Shown: in pieces, positions 30,196 through 38,060 of the stretch
How positions within the stretch are numbered: position 1 is the stretch's first letter
Layout of the letters: every line of letters begins with the position of its first letter
Source of the DNA: Luteitalea sp. TBR-22
Lineage (GTDB): Bacteria > Acidobacteriota > Vicinamibacteria > Vicinamibacterales > Vicinamibacteraceae
DNA: 64,000 nucleotides
Assembly (NCBI RefSeq): GCF_016865485.1
Contig: NZ_AP024452.1
Coordinates: forward strand, 1,076,501-1,140,500
Direction: 5' to 3'
Notes under the pieces: model-generated
What the model was told of the DNA's origin: nothing
Seen by the model: the letters and a program-made list of their open reading frames with translations, nothing else
The model's database searches: none
Translations under genes and position numbers: made by a program

Positions 30196-31743
30196 ATGAG
30201 CAACGACATCACGCGACGACGGTTCTTCTTCCTGGGCACGCTGCTGGCAGGCGCCGTGCCGACCGGAGGATACGGAAGCGTCCCGTCCCTGAAGGCCCTC
30301 GGCTACAAGCCCATCTCGAGCAAGCTCAACGTCGCAGCGATCGGCTGCGGCGGGCAGGGCGGGCTGATCCTCGGGCAGGCGGCACTGACCGAGAACCTCG
30401 TGGCGCTCTGCGACGTGGACGAGAAGCGGGCCGCCAGCACCTTCAAGAAGTACGAGAGCACGCCGAAGTACAAGGACTTCCGCGTGATGCTCGACAAGGA
30501 AGGGAAGAACATCGACGCCTGCACGATCGGCGTGCCCGACTTCATGCACGCCACGGTGGCGCTGGCGTGCATGCAACGAGGCAAGCACGTGTACGTCGAG
30601 AAGCCGCTCACGCGGACGCCGTGGGAGGCGCGCCTGCTGCAGGACGCGGCCGTGAAGTACAAGGTCGCGACCCAGATGGGCAACCAGGGCTTCTCGCACG
30701 AGGCTCATCGCGTGGCGGCCGAGATCGTGTGGTCCGGAGAGATCGGCGAGGTCACCGAGGCGCACGTCTCGACGTCGCCCGGCATGTTCCCGACGGGGCT
30801 CACCGAGCCGCCGCCCGAAGCGGCCGTGCCGGCCGGACTCGACTGGGACCTCTGGCTCGGCGGCGCCGCGCCGCGGCCGTTCAGTGACGCATACGTGCCG
30901 TACAACTGGCGCGGGTTCCTCGACTTCGGCACCGGCCAGATCGGCAACTGGGCGACCCACACGGCTGGCCCGGTGCACACGGCCTTGAAGCTGGGCGCCC
31001 CGGTCAGCGTCGAGTGCCTCCGCATCGAGGGCAAGAGCACCATCTCGATGCCGCATCGCGCCGTCGTCCGGCTCGACTTCCCGGCGCGCGAGGGGATGCC
31101 GCCCGTGTCGGTGTACTACCACGAGGCCGCGCGCCCCGGCGATCCGGAGGCGTTCGTCGTGCCGGGAATGGAGAACGAGACCATCCTGCCGCCGTCGAAC
31201 AACCTGCGCGACAAGGGCCGCGAGACCAGCAACCGCGCGCCGGCGCTCGGCGAGACGCCGGCCGGGGCGCGCCCGCAGGCGCCGCCTCCCGGCGAGCGTC
31301 GCGTGATGAGCCCGGGCGGCCCCGACGTCAAGGTCTACACGCAGCCTGGCGGCCGCAACGACACGCCGACGCCCGGCGTGCTCACCGGCAACGGCTCGGT
31401 GATGATCGGCTCGAAGGGGATGCTGGCGACGCGCGATCGCGGCGAGGGCGTGTGGCTGTTGCCGGCGGCGCGCTGGAAGGACTACTCGCTGCCGCCGCAG
31501 GTCCTCACGCGGTCACCGGGGCACATGGCCGACTGGGTGCGCGCCTGCAAGGGCGGCGATCGGTCCTGCTCCGACTTCGCGATCACCGCGCCCTACGCCG
31601 AGTGGCTGACGCTCGTGGTGATCGCCTGGCGCGTGCCCGGCAAGCTGCAATGGGACAGCAAGAACCTGCGCTTCACCAACAGCGCGGAGGCCAACAAGTA
31701 CGTGAAGCCGCTGTTCCGGAAGGGCTGGGACCTGAAGTTGTAG
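30196..31743 (+). CDS. Gfo/Idh/MocA-family oxidoreductase, Tat-exported
   Basis: A 515-residue NAD(P)-dependent dehydrogenase with a twin-arginine leader (ITRRRFFFLGTLLAGAVP). The Rossmann motif is AAIGCGGQGG (about 47-56) and the conserved EKP-type lysine is in YVEKPLTRTPWEA. The central catalytic region contains FGTGQIGNWATHTAG. This architecture is very common in Acidobacteria and Planctomycetes, where many paralogues act on sugars or sugar-derived compounds, sometimes as glycosidases with NAD as cofactor. The insertion rich in Pro/Gly (about 355-395) is unusual but seen in relatives. AGGAGG precedes ATG 30196. Confidence 0.93.
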   Translation: MSNDITRRRFFFLGTLLAGAVPTGGYGSVPSLKALGYKPISSKLNVAAIGCGGQGGLILGQAALTENLVALCDVDEKRAASTFKKYESTPKYKDFRVMLDKEGKNIDACTIGVPDFMHATVALACMQRGKHVYVEKPLTRTPWEARLLQDAAVKYKVATQMGNQGFSHEAHRVAAEIVWSGEIGEVTEAHVSTSPGMFPTGLTEPPPEAAVPAGLDWDLWLGGAAPRPFSDAYVPYNWRGFLDFGTGQIGNWATHTAGPVHTALKLGAPVSVECLRIEGKSTISMPHRAVVRLDFPAREGMPPVSVYYHEAARPGDPEAFVVPGMENETILPPSNNLRDKGRETSNRAPALGETPAGARPQAPPPGERRVMSPGGPDVKVYTQPGGRNDTPTPGVLTGNGSVMIGSKGMLATRDRGEGVWLLPAARWKDYSLPPQVLTRSPGHMADWVRACKGGDRSCSDFAITAPYAEWLTLVVIAWRVPGKLQWDSKNLRFTNSAEANKYVKPLFRKGWDLKL

Positions 31744-31756
31744 CGCGGGAGGTGGT

Positions 31757-31790
31757 GTGGTGGTCGCGACCGACCGGGCGCGACCACCAC
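31757..31790. terminator. Bidirectional hairpin between convergent genes
   Basis: A perfect 12-bp stem (GTGGTGGTCGCG / CGCGACCACCAC) with a 10-nt loop lies 13 bp after the oxidoreductase stop and before the end of the convergent HU gene. It should stop transcription from both sides. Confidence 0.75.
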
Positions 31791-31791
31791 G

Positions 31792-31809
31792 CGGCACCGT
31801 GGGGTGCCG
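31792..31809. terminator. Second hairpin in the same convergent spacer
   Basis: CGGCACC-GTGG-GGTGCCG forms a 7-bp stem with a tetraloop 1 bp beyond the larger hairpin, 12 bp from the end of the HU gene. It probably serves HU transcripts arriving on the minus strand. Confidence 0.5.
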
Positions 31810-31821
31810 AAGGGACGCAGG

Positions 31822-32118
31822 CTAGGCCAGCGCGTCCTTGGCCGCCTTCACCGGGCGGATCTTGAGCGTCTTGCGGGCCGGCTTGGCCTTGAACACCGTC
31901 GGCTCCTTGGTGAAGGGGTTGATGCCCTTGCGCGCCTTGGTCGCCGGCTTCTTCACCACCACGAACTTCGCCAGGCCGGGCATGACGAACGTGCCGGTCT
32001 TCTTCAGTTCCTTGTGCGCGAGCCCGGCAAGGCCCTCGAGGAGGTTCTTGACCTGCTTCTTGGTCAGGCCGTCGGAACCGGCGACGAGCTTCTCGATCAG
32101 TTGCGTCTTCGTGAGCAT
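31822..32118 (-). CDS. HU-family DNA-binding protein
   Basis: A 98-residue nucleoid protein. The HU fold is clear: MLTKTQLIEKLVAGSDGLTKK at the N-terminal helices, GTFVMPGLAKFVVVKKPATKARKGINPFT for the beta arm (R-K-G-x-N-P is the family's DNA-intercalating tip), then a basic tail (KPARKTLKIRPVKAAKDALA). It bends DNA non-specifically. The longer in-frame ORF (to 32280) lacks homology; ATG 32118 has AAGGAG just upstream. The upstream region (32172-32263) holds a perfect palindrome and a set of competing hairpins, so this gene may be regulated at DNA or RNA level. Confidence 0.95.
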   Translation of the reverse strand: MLTKTQLIEKLVAGSDGLTKKQVKNLLEGLAGLAHKELKKTGTFVMPGLAKFVVVKKPATKARKGINPFTKEPTVFKAKPARKTLKIRPVKAAKDALA

Positions 32119-32171
32119 GTAACTCCTTCTGGCCTCTCCGGCCGAATGGTGACCAACGCGGCCCGCCCCGG

Positions 32172-32187
32172 ATCGCACCCGTGCGAT
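32172..32187. promoter_or_regulatory. Operator-like palindrome upstream of HU
   Basis: ATCGCAC-CC-GTGCGAT is a perfect 7-bp inverted repeat with a 2-bp centre, 54 bp upstream of the HU start. The short centre favours a dimeric repressor site over an RNA hairpin. Confidence 0.4.
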
Positions 32188-32205
32188 GAGCGTCGCGGCT
32201 CGGCC

Positions 32206-32263
32206 GGACACCATCATACGGGTGTCACGGCCGCGCTGAAACACCTGCGTTTCAGGACACCCG
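32206..32263. promoter_or_regulatory. Competing hairpins in the HU/DGPF divergent spacer
   Basis: Segment A (GGACACC, 32206-32212), segment B (CGGGTGTC, 32219-32226) and segment C (GACACCCG, 32256-32263) are mutually complementary: B can pair with A or with C. Between B and C is another perfect stem, CTGAAAC-ACCTGC-GTTTCAG (32236-32255). The layout is like an attenuator or a two-state leader. Which transcript, if any, carries it is unknown. Confidence 0.4.
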
Positions 32264-32368
32264 CCGAAATGCCCCGCCACGACCCGCCGATCCTCGAGCT
32301 GGCGCGTGTCGAAATCGGACCGGCTGCCACGTCATGAGGGCATGGGACCATCACGAGGAGAATCGTCC

Positions 32369-32728
32369 ATGCGCTACATGATGCTCATCCACCACGACGA
32401 CCAGGCGCTGGCGGCTGCACCCAAGCCCCAGCTCTGGGCCGACTACGCCGCCTTCAACGAGGCACTGGCCAAGGCGGGCGAGGGTTTCGCGTCCGGCGTG
32501 CGACTGCAGCCGGCAGGCGCGGCGACCACCGTTCGTCAACAGGACGGCAGGACCGACGTGCTCGACGGACCGTACGCCGACACGAAGGAGCAGTTGGCCG
32601 GCTACTTCTTCATCACCGTGGAGAACCTCGACGAGGCCATCGCCTGGGCCAGCCGCTGTCCGTCGAGTCGCTACGGTGCCATCGAGATCCGTCCCGTGTC
32701 GGCGGACTCGCAGGGCCAGCGCGGGTGA
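32369..32728 (+). CDS. YCII-related DGPF-domain protein
   Basis: A 119-residue ferredoxin-like-fold protein starting RYMMLIHHDDQA and carrying the family's DGPYADTKEQLAGYFFI motif (DGP-[FY]). DGPF proteins are found almost always next to ECF42-type sigma factors, as here; their biochemical role is not established. Its stop overlaps the GTG of the sigma gene (GTGA, 32725-32728), so the two are translationally coupled. ATG 32369 follows GAGGAGAA. Confidence 0.9.
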   Translation: MRYMMLIHHDDQALAAAPKPQLWADYAAFNEALAKAGEGFASGVRLQPAGAATTVRQQDGRTDVLDGPYADTKEQLAGYFFITVENLDEAIAWASRCPSSRYGAIEIRPVSADSQGQRG

Positions 32729-33963
32729 GTGGCGGCGACGCGGCGGCCAGGGCTGCCGAGCGCGTGGCGCGCGACAGCTACGGCCGCCTCGTCGCGTTCC
32801 TGGCGGCGCGATCGCGCGACATCGCCGACGCCGAGGACGCCCTCGGCGAAGCCTTTGCTGCCGCGCTGCGCACGTGGCCAGGGCAGGGCGTACCCGACAA
32901 CCCCGATGCCTGGCTCCTCACGACTGCCCGGCGTCGGCAGGTCGACGCGATGCGTCGTCGACGCACGCACGAGGGCAGGAGCGCCGACCTGCGCGCCGCC
33001 ACGCCGGAGGCCACCGTGCCCGTGTCACCCGAGCCGATCCCCGACCGGCGCCTCGCGCTGATGTTCGCGTGCGCGCACCCGGCCGTCGACCGCAGCGTGC
33101 GCGCGCCGCTGATCCTGCAGACGATCCTCGGCCTCACCGCCCATGAGATCGCCGCCGCCTTCCTGGTGCCGCCGGCGACGATGGGGCAGCGGCTCGTGCG
33201 CGGCAAGGCCCGGATCCGCGATGCCGGCATCCCGTTCGAGGTGCCGTCCAGGGAGGACCTGCCAGTTCGGCTCGAGGGCGTGCTCGATGCCATCTATGCC
33301 GGGTACGCGAAGGGCTGGGGCGATCCGGGCGAGGACGCCGTCACCGGGCTGGCCGGCGAGGCCGTGTGGCTCGGGCAACTGGTGGTGTCGCTGCTGCCCG
33401 ACGAGCCGGAGGCCAAGGGGCTGCTGGCGCTGATGCTGTATGCCGAGGCGCGCCGGGAGGCTCGACGTGACGAGGCCGGCGCCTACGTGCCGCTCGAGCA
33501 GCAGGACACGGCGCGCTGGGACCAGGCCCGGCTGGCGCAGGCCGAGCACGTGCTGCGCGATGCAAGCCGTGGCGGCCCGAGCGGGCGCTTCCAGCTCGAG
33601 GCGGCGATCCAGTCCGCACACGTGGCGCGGCGGATCACCGGCGCGCCGACCTGGCCCGCGGTCCTGGCCCTCTACGATCACCTGAGGCAGTTCACCGACT
33701 CGCCGGTCGTCGTCCTCAACCGTGCCGTGGCGCTCGCGGAGGTGCAGGGCGTCGAGGCGGCGTTGGCGGGACCGATCGCGGCGCTCGCCGAGGATCCCCG
33801 CATGCGGACCTACCAGCCGTACTGGGCGACGCGCGCGCACCTGCTCGCCCGCGCGGCCCGCGCCGACGAGGCGGCTGCCGCGTTCACCGTGGCCATCGGG
33901 TTGTCGACAGACGATGCGGTGCGCCGTCACCTGCAGGAACGCCGGGCGGCGCTGCGCGGCTGA
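32725..33963 (+). CDS. ECF42-type sigma factor with C-terminal TPR-like extension
   Basis: A 412-residue sigma factor. Residues 1-170 contain ECF region 2 (DAEDALGEAFAAALRTW; PDNPDAWLLTTARRR) and region 4 (ILQTILGLTAHEIAAAFLV...QRLVRGKARI). The rest (about 180-412) is the helical extension typical of the ECF42 group (LEGVLDAIYAGYAKGWGDP; VLNRAVALAEVQG; repeated TPR-like helices), which is thought to replace an anti-sigma factor in controlling activity. The start is GTG 32725, overlapping the DGPF gene by 4 bp. In other bacteria ECF42 factors drive the neighbouring DGPF gene, so autoregulation of this pair is likely. Confidence 0.93.
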   Translation: MSGGDAAARAAERVARDSYGRLVAFLAARSRDIADAEDALGEAFAAALRTWPGQGVPDNPDAWLLTTARRRQVDAMRRRRTHEGRSADLRAATPEATVPVSPEPIPDRRLALMFACAHPAVDRSVRAPLILQTILGLTAHEIAAAFLVPPATMGQRLVRGKARIRDAGIPFEVPSREDLPVRLEGVLDAIYAGYAKGWGDPGEDAVTGLAGEAVWLGQLVVSLLPDEPEAKGLLALMLYAEARREARRDEAGAYVPLEQQDTARWDQARLAQAEHVLRDASRGGPSGRFQLEAAIQSAHVARRITGAPTWPAVLALYDHLRQFTDSPVVVLNRAVALAEVQGVEAALAGPIAALAEDPRMRTYQPYWATRAHLLARAARADEAAAAFTVAIGLSTDDAVRRHLQERRAALRG

Positions 33964-33993
33964 CTGGACGCGCCCGGCTTCCGGGGGCTGCGA

Positions 33994-35553
33994 TCACGAC
34001 CCCTTCTTGATGGCCGCGCGCGTGTCACGCTGTTCGAGCGCCAGCGTGTACGCGACGTAGTACTTGTAGATGTTGCTGACGTACTGCACCGTCTCGCGCC
34101 CGATCTTCTCCGACGCGATCCGCTCGACGTTGCCGAACCACACGTTCGGATCGAGGCCGCGGGTCGCCGCCTCGCGCCGCAGTTGCCGCACGCGGGCCGG
34201 ACCGGCGTTGTAGGACGCAAAGGTCATCAGGACCTTGTCCATCTCGGTCATCGGCTCGTCCTTGTAGTACCGGTCGAGCATGTACCGCATGTACTTGACG
34301 CCGGCGTGGATGTTGTTCTCGGTCATGGTGATGTCGCCGACGCCCTGTTCCTTGCCCGTGGCGGGCATCAACTGCATCACGCCGACGGCGCCGACGCGGC
34401 TCTTCGCGTTCTGGTCCAGCCGCGATTCCTGGAAGCCCTGCGCCGCCATGATCAGGGGATCGACGTGGTACTGCGCGCCGTAGGTGCGGAAGTACTTGAC
34501 CAGCGCCTCGAACTTGCGGCGCTCGGCCTGCGACGTGGCGTTGCGCACGTACGACGCGTCCTGCAGGTAGCGTTTCTGCAGCACGTTGGCGAACGAGGTG
34601 CGCTCCCCATAGGTGGCCAGCCACTCGTTCACCGCCGCCTTCAGCTTCGGGTTGCCCTTGCGCATGGCCACCGCGAGGACCCCGCCGGTACGGACGGCCA
34701 GCGACGGGTGCGGCTCGATCCCCGTCAACACCTGCTTCCAGAAGCCGGCCAGGTAGTCGTCGACGACGGTGATGGGCAGCAGCCCGGCGTTGACCATCTC
34801 GAGGATGTCGTCGTCCTCGAGGCTCGGGGGCAGCGGCTTGATGACCACGGGCGCCTTGCCCTCGGCCTGCAACCGGTCGTTCAGCCGACGCAGGCTCTCC
34901 TCGTAGGTGCCGCCACCGCGCACCGCCACCTGCTTGCCCGACAGGTCGTCGAGTGACGTGATCCGCGGCGCGCCGGGCCCGGTGACCACGATCTCGCTGA
35001 CGTTGGTGCGCGTCGGCGTCGAGAAATCCACGAGTTTCTCGCGTTCGGGTGTCACCGTGAGCTGGGCGATCAGCATGTCGACGCGACCTTCGAGCAATGC
35101 CGACTGCAACGCCTCGCGGCCGAGCGGCACGATGGCGACCTGGACGCGCAGGTTGCCCGTCTTCAGGCGTTCGTTGAGCGCCTGCTCGAAGTTCATCAGG
35201 GACTCGTAGGCGATGCCACGCTGCTCGCCACGATCGATGAAGTAGTGGGTCCGGTTGAAGGTGACGCCGGCGCGGATGACGCGCCGCTTGACCATCGCGT
35301 CGAGGTCGTCGGTGGCGGGCTGATCGAGCCACGCCCGTGCCCCGGGCGGCAGGGCGTCGTAGGGCGAGGGGACCGGAGGCAGCTCGCCGGCGTCGGTGTC
35401 GGCCGTCGTCGCGGGCGCCGACCCGGCGGCGGTCGTCGATGCAGGGGCGGGCGAGGTCGCGGCCGTCGACGTCGGAGCCTGGCTGCCGCCACACGCAGAC
35501 GCGGCGAGACAGGACACGAACAGTGCGACGCGCAACGGGGAAATCGAGGACAT
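33994..35553 (-). CDS. MltF-like membrane-bound lytic transglycosylase lipoprotein
   Basis: This 519-residue lipoprotein has a lipobox LAASAC, with Cys21 for acylation. Residues 90-340 are an extracellular solute-binding (SBP_bac_3) domain (RVIRAGVTFNRTHYFID; LVDFSTPTRTNVSEIVV) and residues 355-500 a soluble lytic transglycosylase domain, with the catalytic Glu in GFQESRLDQNA followed by VGAVGVMQLMPATGKEQG. This is the MltF arrangement: the first domain senses cell-wall fragments and the second cleaves peptidoglycan to 1,6-anhydromuropeptides. The linker after the signal peptide is Ala/Pro/Thr-rich. A perfect 18-bp palindrome lies 35 bp upstream. Confidence 0.92.
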   Translation of the reverse strand: MSSISPLRVALFVSCLAASACGGSQAPTSTAATSPAPASTTAAGSAPATTADTDAGELPPVPSPYDALPPGARAWLDQPATDDLDAMVKRRVIRAGVTFNRTHYFIDRGEQRGIAYESLMNFEQALNERLKTGNLRVQVAIVPLGREALQSALLEGRVDMLIAQLTVTPEREKLVDFSTPTRTNVSEIVVTGPGAPRITSLDDLSGKQVAVRGGGTYEESLRRLNDRLQAEGKAPVVIKPLPPSLEDDDILEMVNAGLLPITVVDDYLAGFWKQVLTGIEPHPSLAVRTGGVLAVAMRKGNPKLKAAVNEWLATYGERTSFANVLQKRYLQDASYVRNATSQAERRKFEALVKYFRTYGAQYHVDPLIMAAQGFQESRLDQNAKSRVGAVGVMQLMPATGKEQGVGDITMTENNIHAGVKYMRYMLDRYYKDEPMTEMDKVLMTFASYNAGPARVRQLRREAATRGLDPNVWFGNVERIASEKIGRETVQYVSNIYKYYVAYTLALEQRDTRAAIKKGS

Positions 35554-35587
35554 GCCGGTAGGCTAGCACCCCGCGCCGTGCCCGGCA

Positions 35588-35605
35588 CCTGTCAGCCCTG
35601 ACAGG
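35588..35605. promoter_or_regulatory. 18-bp perfect palindrome CCTGTCAG-CC-CTGACAGG
   Basis: An 8-bp inverted repeat with a 2-bp centre, 35 bp upstream of the MltF-like gene and 72 bp after the end of the sensor kinase gene. The geometry suits a dimeric (TetR-like) repressor site, but it could also be a terminator hairpin for the kinase transcript. Confidence 0.4.
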
Positions 35606-35676
35606 CGGGCCTGCTGCGGGCGCCATTCCCGGTCGCTGCGGCCGGTGACCACCGAGGGCCCGGCTCCCTGCCGATC

Positions 35677-38055
35677 TCAGCGCCCCTGGGTGTGCGCTCG
35701 CGGCTGCGGGAGGTGTCTGATGAGGTGAAGCAACGCGTCGGGATCGGCGGGCTTGGTGAGGTGGCGGTCGAAGCCGGCCAGTTGCGTGCTGCGCCGGTCG
35801 GCGTCGCGCCCCCACCCGGTCAGGGCCACCATCACCACGTCGCGGCTCCAGGGTTGGGAACGGATCCGTCCGCAGACCTCGCGTCCATCGACGTCGGGCA
35901 GCCCGAGGTCGACGATGGCGATGTCGGGCCGGAAGGCCTCGGCGTCGAGCACCGCGGCCTCGCCCCGGTACGCGGTGTGGACCTCGCAGCCGAGGCCCTC
36001 GAGCAGCAACGCGATGGTGTCGGCGGCGTCGGCGTTGTCGTCGACGACGAGCACGCGGCGAGGCGGGGAGACCTCCGCCACCAGCGTGCGCTGGCGGGGC
36101 GGGGCCTCGCGCGCGGCGCGTACGGCGGGCAGGCGGACGGTCAGCGTGCTGCCGAGTCCCGGGCCGGCGCTGGCGGCGGTGATCGTGCCGCCGTGCAACT
36201 CGACGAGCCGCCGCGTCAGGGCCAGACCGATGCCGAGCCCTCCCGAGCTGGCCTGGCGCGTCGCATCGACCTGCGTGAACAGCTCGAAGACCGACTCGAG
36301 GTGTTCAGCGGGGATGCCCGCGCCCGTATCGCGCACCACCACGATCGCCGTCCCCTGATCGAGGCGGACCGTGATGGCAATCGTCGCCTGTGCGGGGCTG
36401 AACTTGGAGGCGTTGGTGAGCAGGTTGCCGAACACCTGGATCAGGCGGGCCGCATCGGCCTCGAGCTCGATCGCCGCCTCCAGTCCGTCGACCTCGAGCA
36501 CCTGGGCGCGCTGCTCGATCAGCGGCGCGGCGATCTCGATCGCCGCTGCGACCACTTCCTCGAGCCGGACGCGTGTCCGGCGCAGCACGAGGGTGCCGCG
36601 CGACAGCCGCGACACGTCGAGCAGGTCGTCGAGCAGGCGCGCCATGTGCGTCACCTGTCGCTCGATGATGCCGCGGCTCCGCGCCAGCAGCGGATCCGGC
36701 GACGGCAGCGACTTGAGCAGGGCCGCCGACGTCCGGATCGGCGCCAGCGGGTTGCGCAGTTCGTGGGCGAGCACGGCCAGGAACTCGTCCTTCTGTCGGT
36801 CGGCCTGACGCAACTGCTCCTCGGCCGACTTCTGATCGTGCACGTCGACCGCCGCGCCGAACCACTCGACGACCTCGCCCGCGCCGTCGCGGACCGGCGC
36901 GGCCGTGACCCGCATCCATCGCCACTGGCCGTCGCGCCGGCGGAGGCGGTGTTCGCTCTGGTACGGCACGCCGCGCGCCACGGCGTCGGCCCAACGCGCG
37001 CCCGCGCCCTCCGCATCGTCGGGGTGCACCGCCCCGATCCAGCCGTCGCCCAGCATCTCCTCCGCGGTCTGGCCGGTGAACGCCATCCAGGTCGGCTGCG
37101 GTGTCACGTGCAGGCCCGAGGGCGGACACGTCCAGGTGACCGCGCTGGTCGCGTCCAGCAACGCGCGGTACCGGTGCTCGCTGGCGCGCAGCTCGGCCTC
37201 GTACCGCTGCCGCTCGGAGAGATCGTAGAAGTGGCAGACGACGCCGAGCCGCCCGTCGGGCAGCACCATGCGTTCGATCTTCCAGTCGTAGGCCTCGGTC
37301 GCGCCGCTGTCGGCGCGCCGCTCGACGGTGCGCCGCGAGTGATAGGGCTGGCCGGTCGCCAGCGTGTCGCGGAAGCGCTGCAGGGCCTCGCTCGCGAAGG
37401 GATCGGGCCACAGGCAGCGGAACACGTCCTCGAAGTCGCGACCGAGCAGTGGCTTCACGTTGGCGAACACCGCCTGGGCGCCCGCGCTCACGAGCACGAG
37501 CCGGAAGTCGGCATCGACGGCATACACGCCGAACGGCGACTGCTCGACGAGCTGGCGGAAGCTGTGGCCGGCGATGCGCATCGCCTCGTCCGATGACTCG
37601 ACGATGGCCGACAGGTGCGCCTTGGCCTGCAGGAGGTCGCGCACCTGGTACTGGCGGCGGCGCGAGCGCAGCGCGACGTCGACGGCCCGCAGGAGCGTCG
37701 ACGCGCCGATCGGCCGCTCCAGCAGGGTGACCCCGCCTGCCGCCGACGCGACGAGCTCGAGCAGTCGCGCGACCCGTGGCTCGCCCCCGCGCGTCAGGAT
37801 GACGAGCGGCAGTTCCGACCACGGGGGTTGCTGCCGGAGCTGCTGCAGCAGCAGCGAGAGGTCGGGGCCCTCGAGGGCTTCATCGGTGAGGACAACCGCC
37901 GCGGCGCCCTCAAGCATCCGGCGGCAGGCCTCCTCGATGGCCACGCACACACTCGAGGCCACGCCGTTGGCCGTGAGCACGGCGCCGATCACCGACGCAT
38001 CGCGACCCACGGGGGCGAGGATGACCACGCGCTCGTCGGGATGGCCCACGGTCAT
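35677..38055 (-). CDS. Hybrid histidine kinase with PAS domains and C-terminal receiver
   Basis: A 792-residue cytosolic kinase with no membrane segments. Order of domains: a degenerate receiver-like region (about 1-130; LTDEALEGPDLSLLL), a PAS domain (160-285), a second PAS/PAC domain (285-405; RALLDATSAVTWTCPP, RRDGQWRWMRV), HisKA with phospho-His in FLAVLAHELRNPLAP (about 430), HATPase (NLLTNASKFS; VRDTGAGIP; GGLGIGLALTRRL) and a C-terminal receiver (VLVVDDNADAAD; phospho-Asp in IVDLGLPDVDG). It starts 5 bp after the KaiC-like gene, so both are on one transcript. Output may be a phosphorelay to an unlinked protein. Confidence 0.93.
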   Translation of the reverse strand: MTVGHPDERVVILAPVGRDASVIGAVLTANGVASSVCVAIEEACRRMLEGAAAVVLTDEALEGPDLSLLLQQLRQQPPWSELPLVILTRGGEPRVARLLELVASAAGGVTLLERPIGASTLLRAVDVALRSRRRQYQVRDLLQAKAHLSAIVESSDEAMRIAGHSFRQLVEQSPFGVYAVDADFRLVLVSAGAQAVFANVKPLLGRDFEDVFRCLWPDPFASEALQRFRDTLATGQPYHSRRTVERRADSGATEAYDWKIERMVLPDGRLGVVCHFYDLSERQRYEAELRASEHRYRALLDATSAVTWTCPPSGLHVTPQPTWMAFTGQTAEEMLGDGWIGAVHPDDAEGAGARWADAVARGVPYQSEHRLRRRDGQWRWMRVTAAPVRDGAGEVVEWFGAAVDVHDQKSAEEQLRQADRQKDEFLAVLAHELRNPLAPIRTSAALLKSLPSPDPLLARSRGIIERQVTHMARLLDDLLDVSRLSRGTLVLRRTRVRLEEVVAAAIEIAAPLIEQRAQVLEVDGLEAAIELEADAARLIQVFGNLLTNASKFSPAQATIAITVRLDQGTAIVVVRDTGAGIPAEHLESVFELFTQVDATRQASSGGLGIGLALTRRLVELHGGTITAASAGPGLGSTLTVRLPAVRAAREAPPRQRTLVAEVSPPRRVLVVDDNADAADTIALLLEGLGCEVHTAYRGEAAVLDAEAFRPDIAIVDLGLPDVDGREVCGRIRSQPWSRDVVMVALTGWGRDADRRSTQLAGFDRHLTKPADPDALLHLIRHLPQPRAHTQGR

Positions 38056-38060
38056 CGGCG

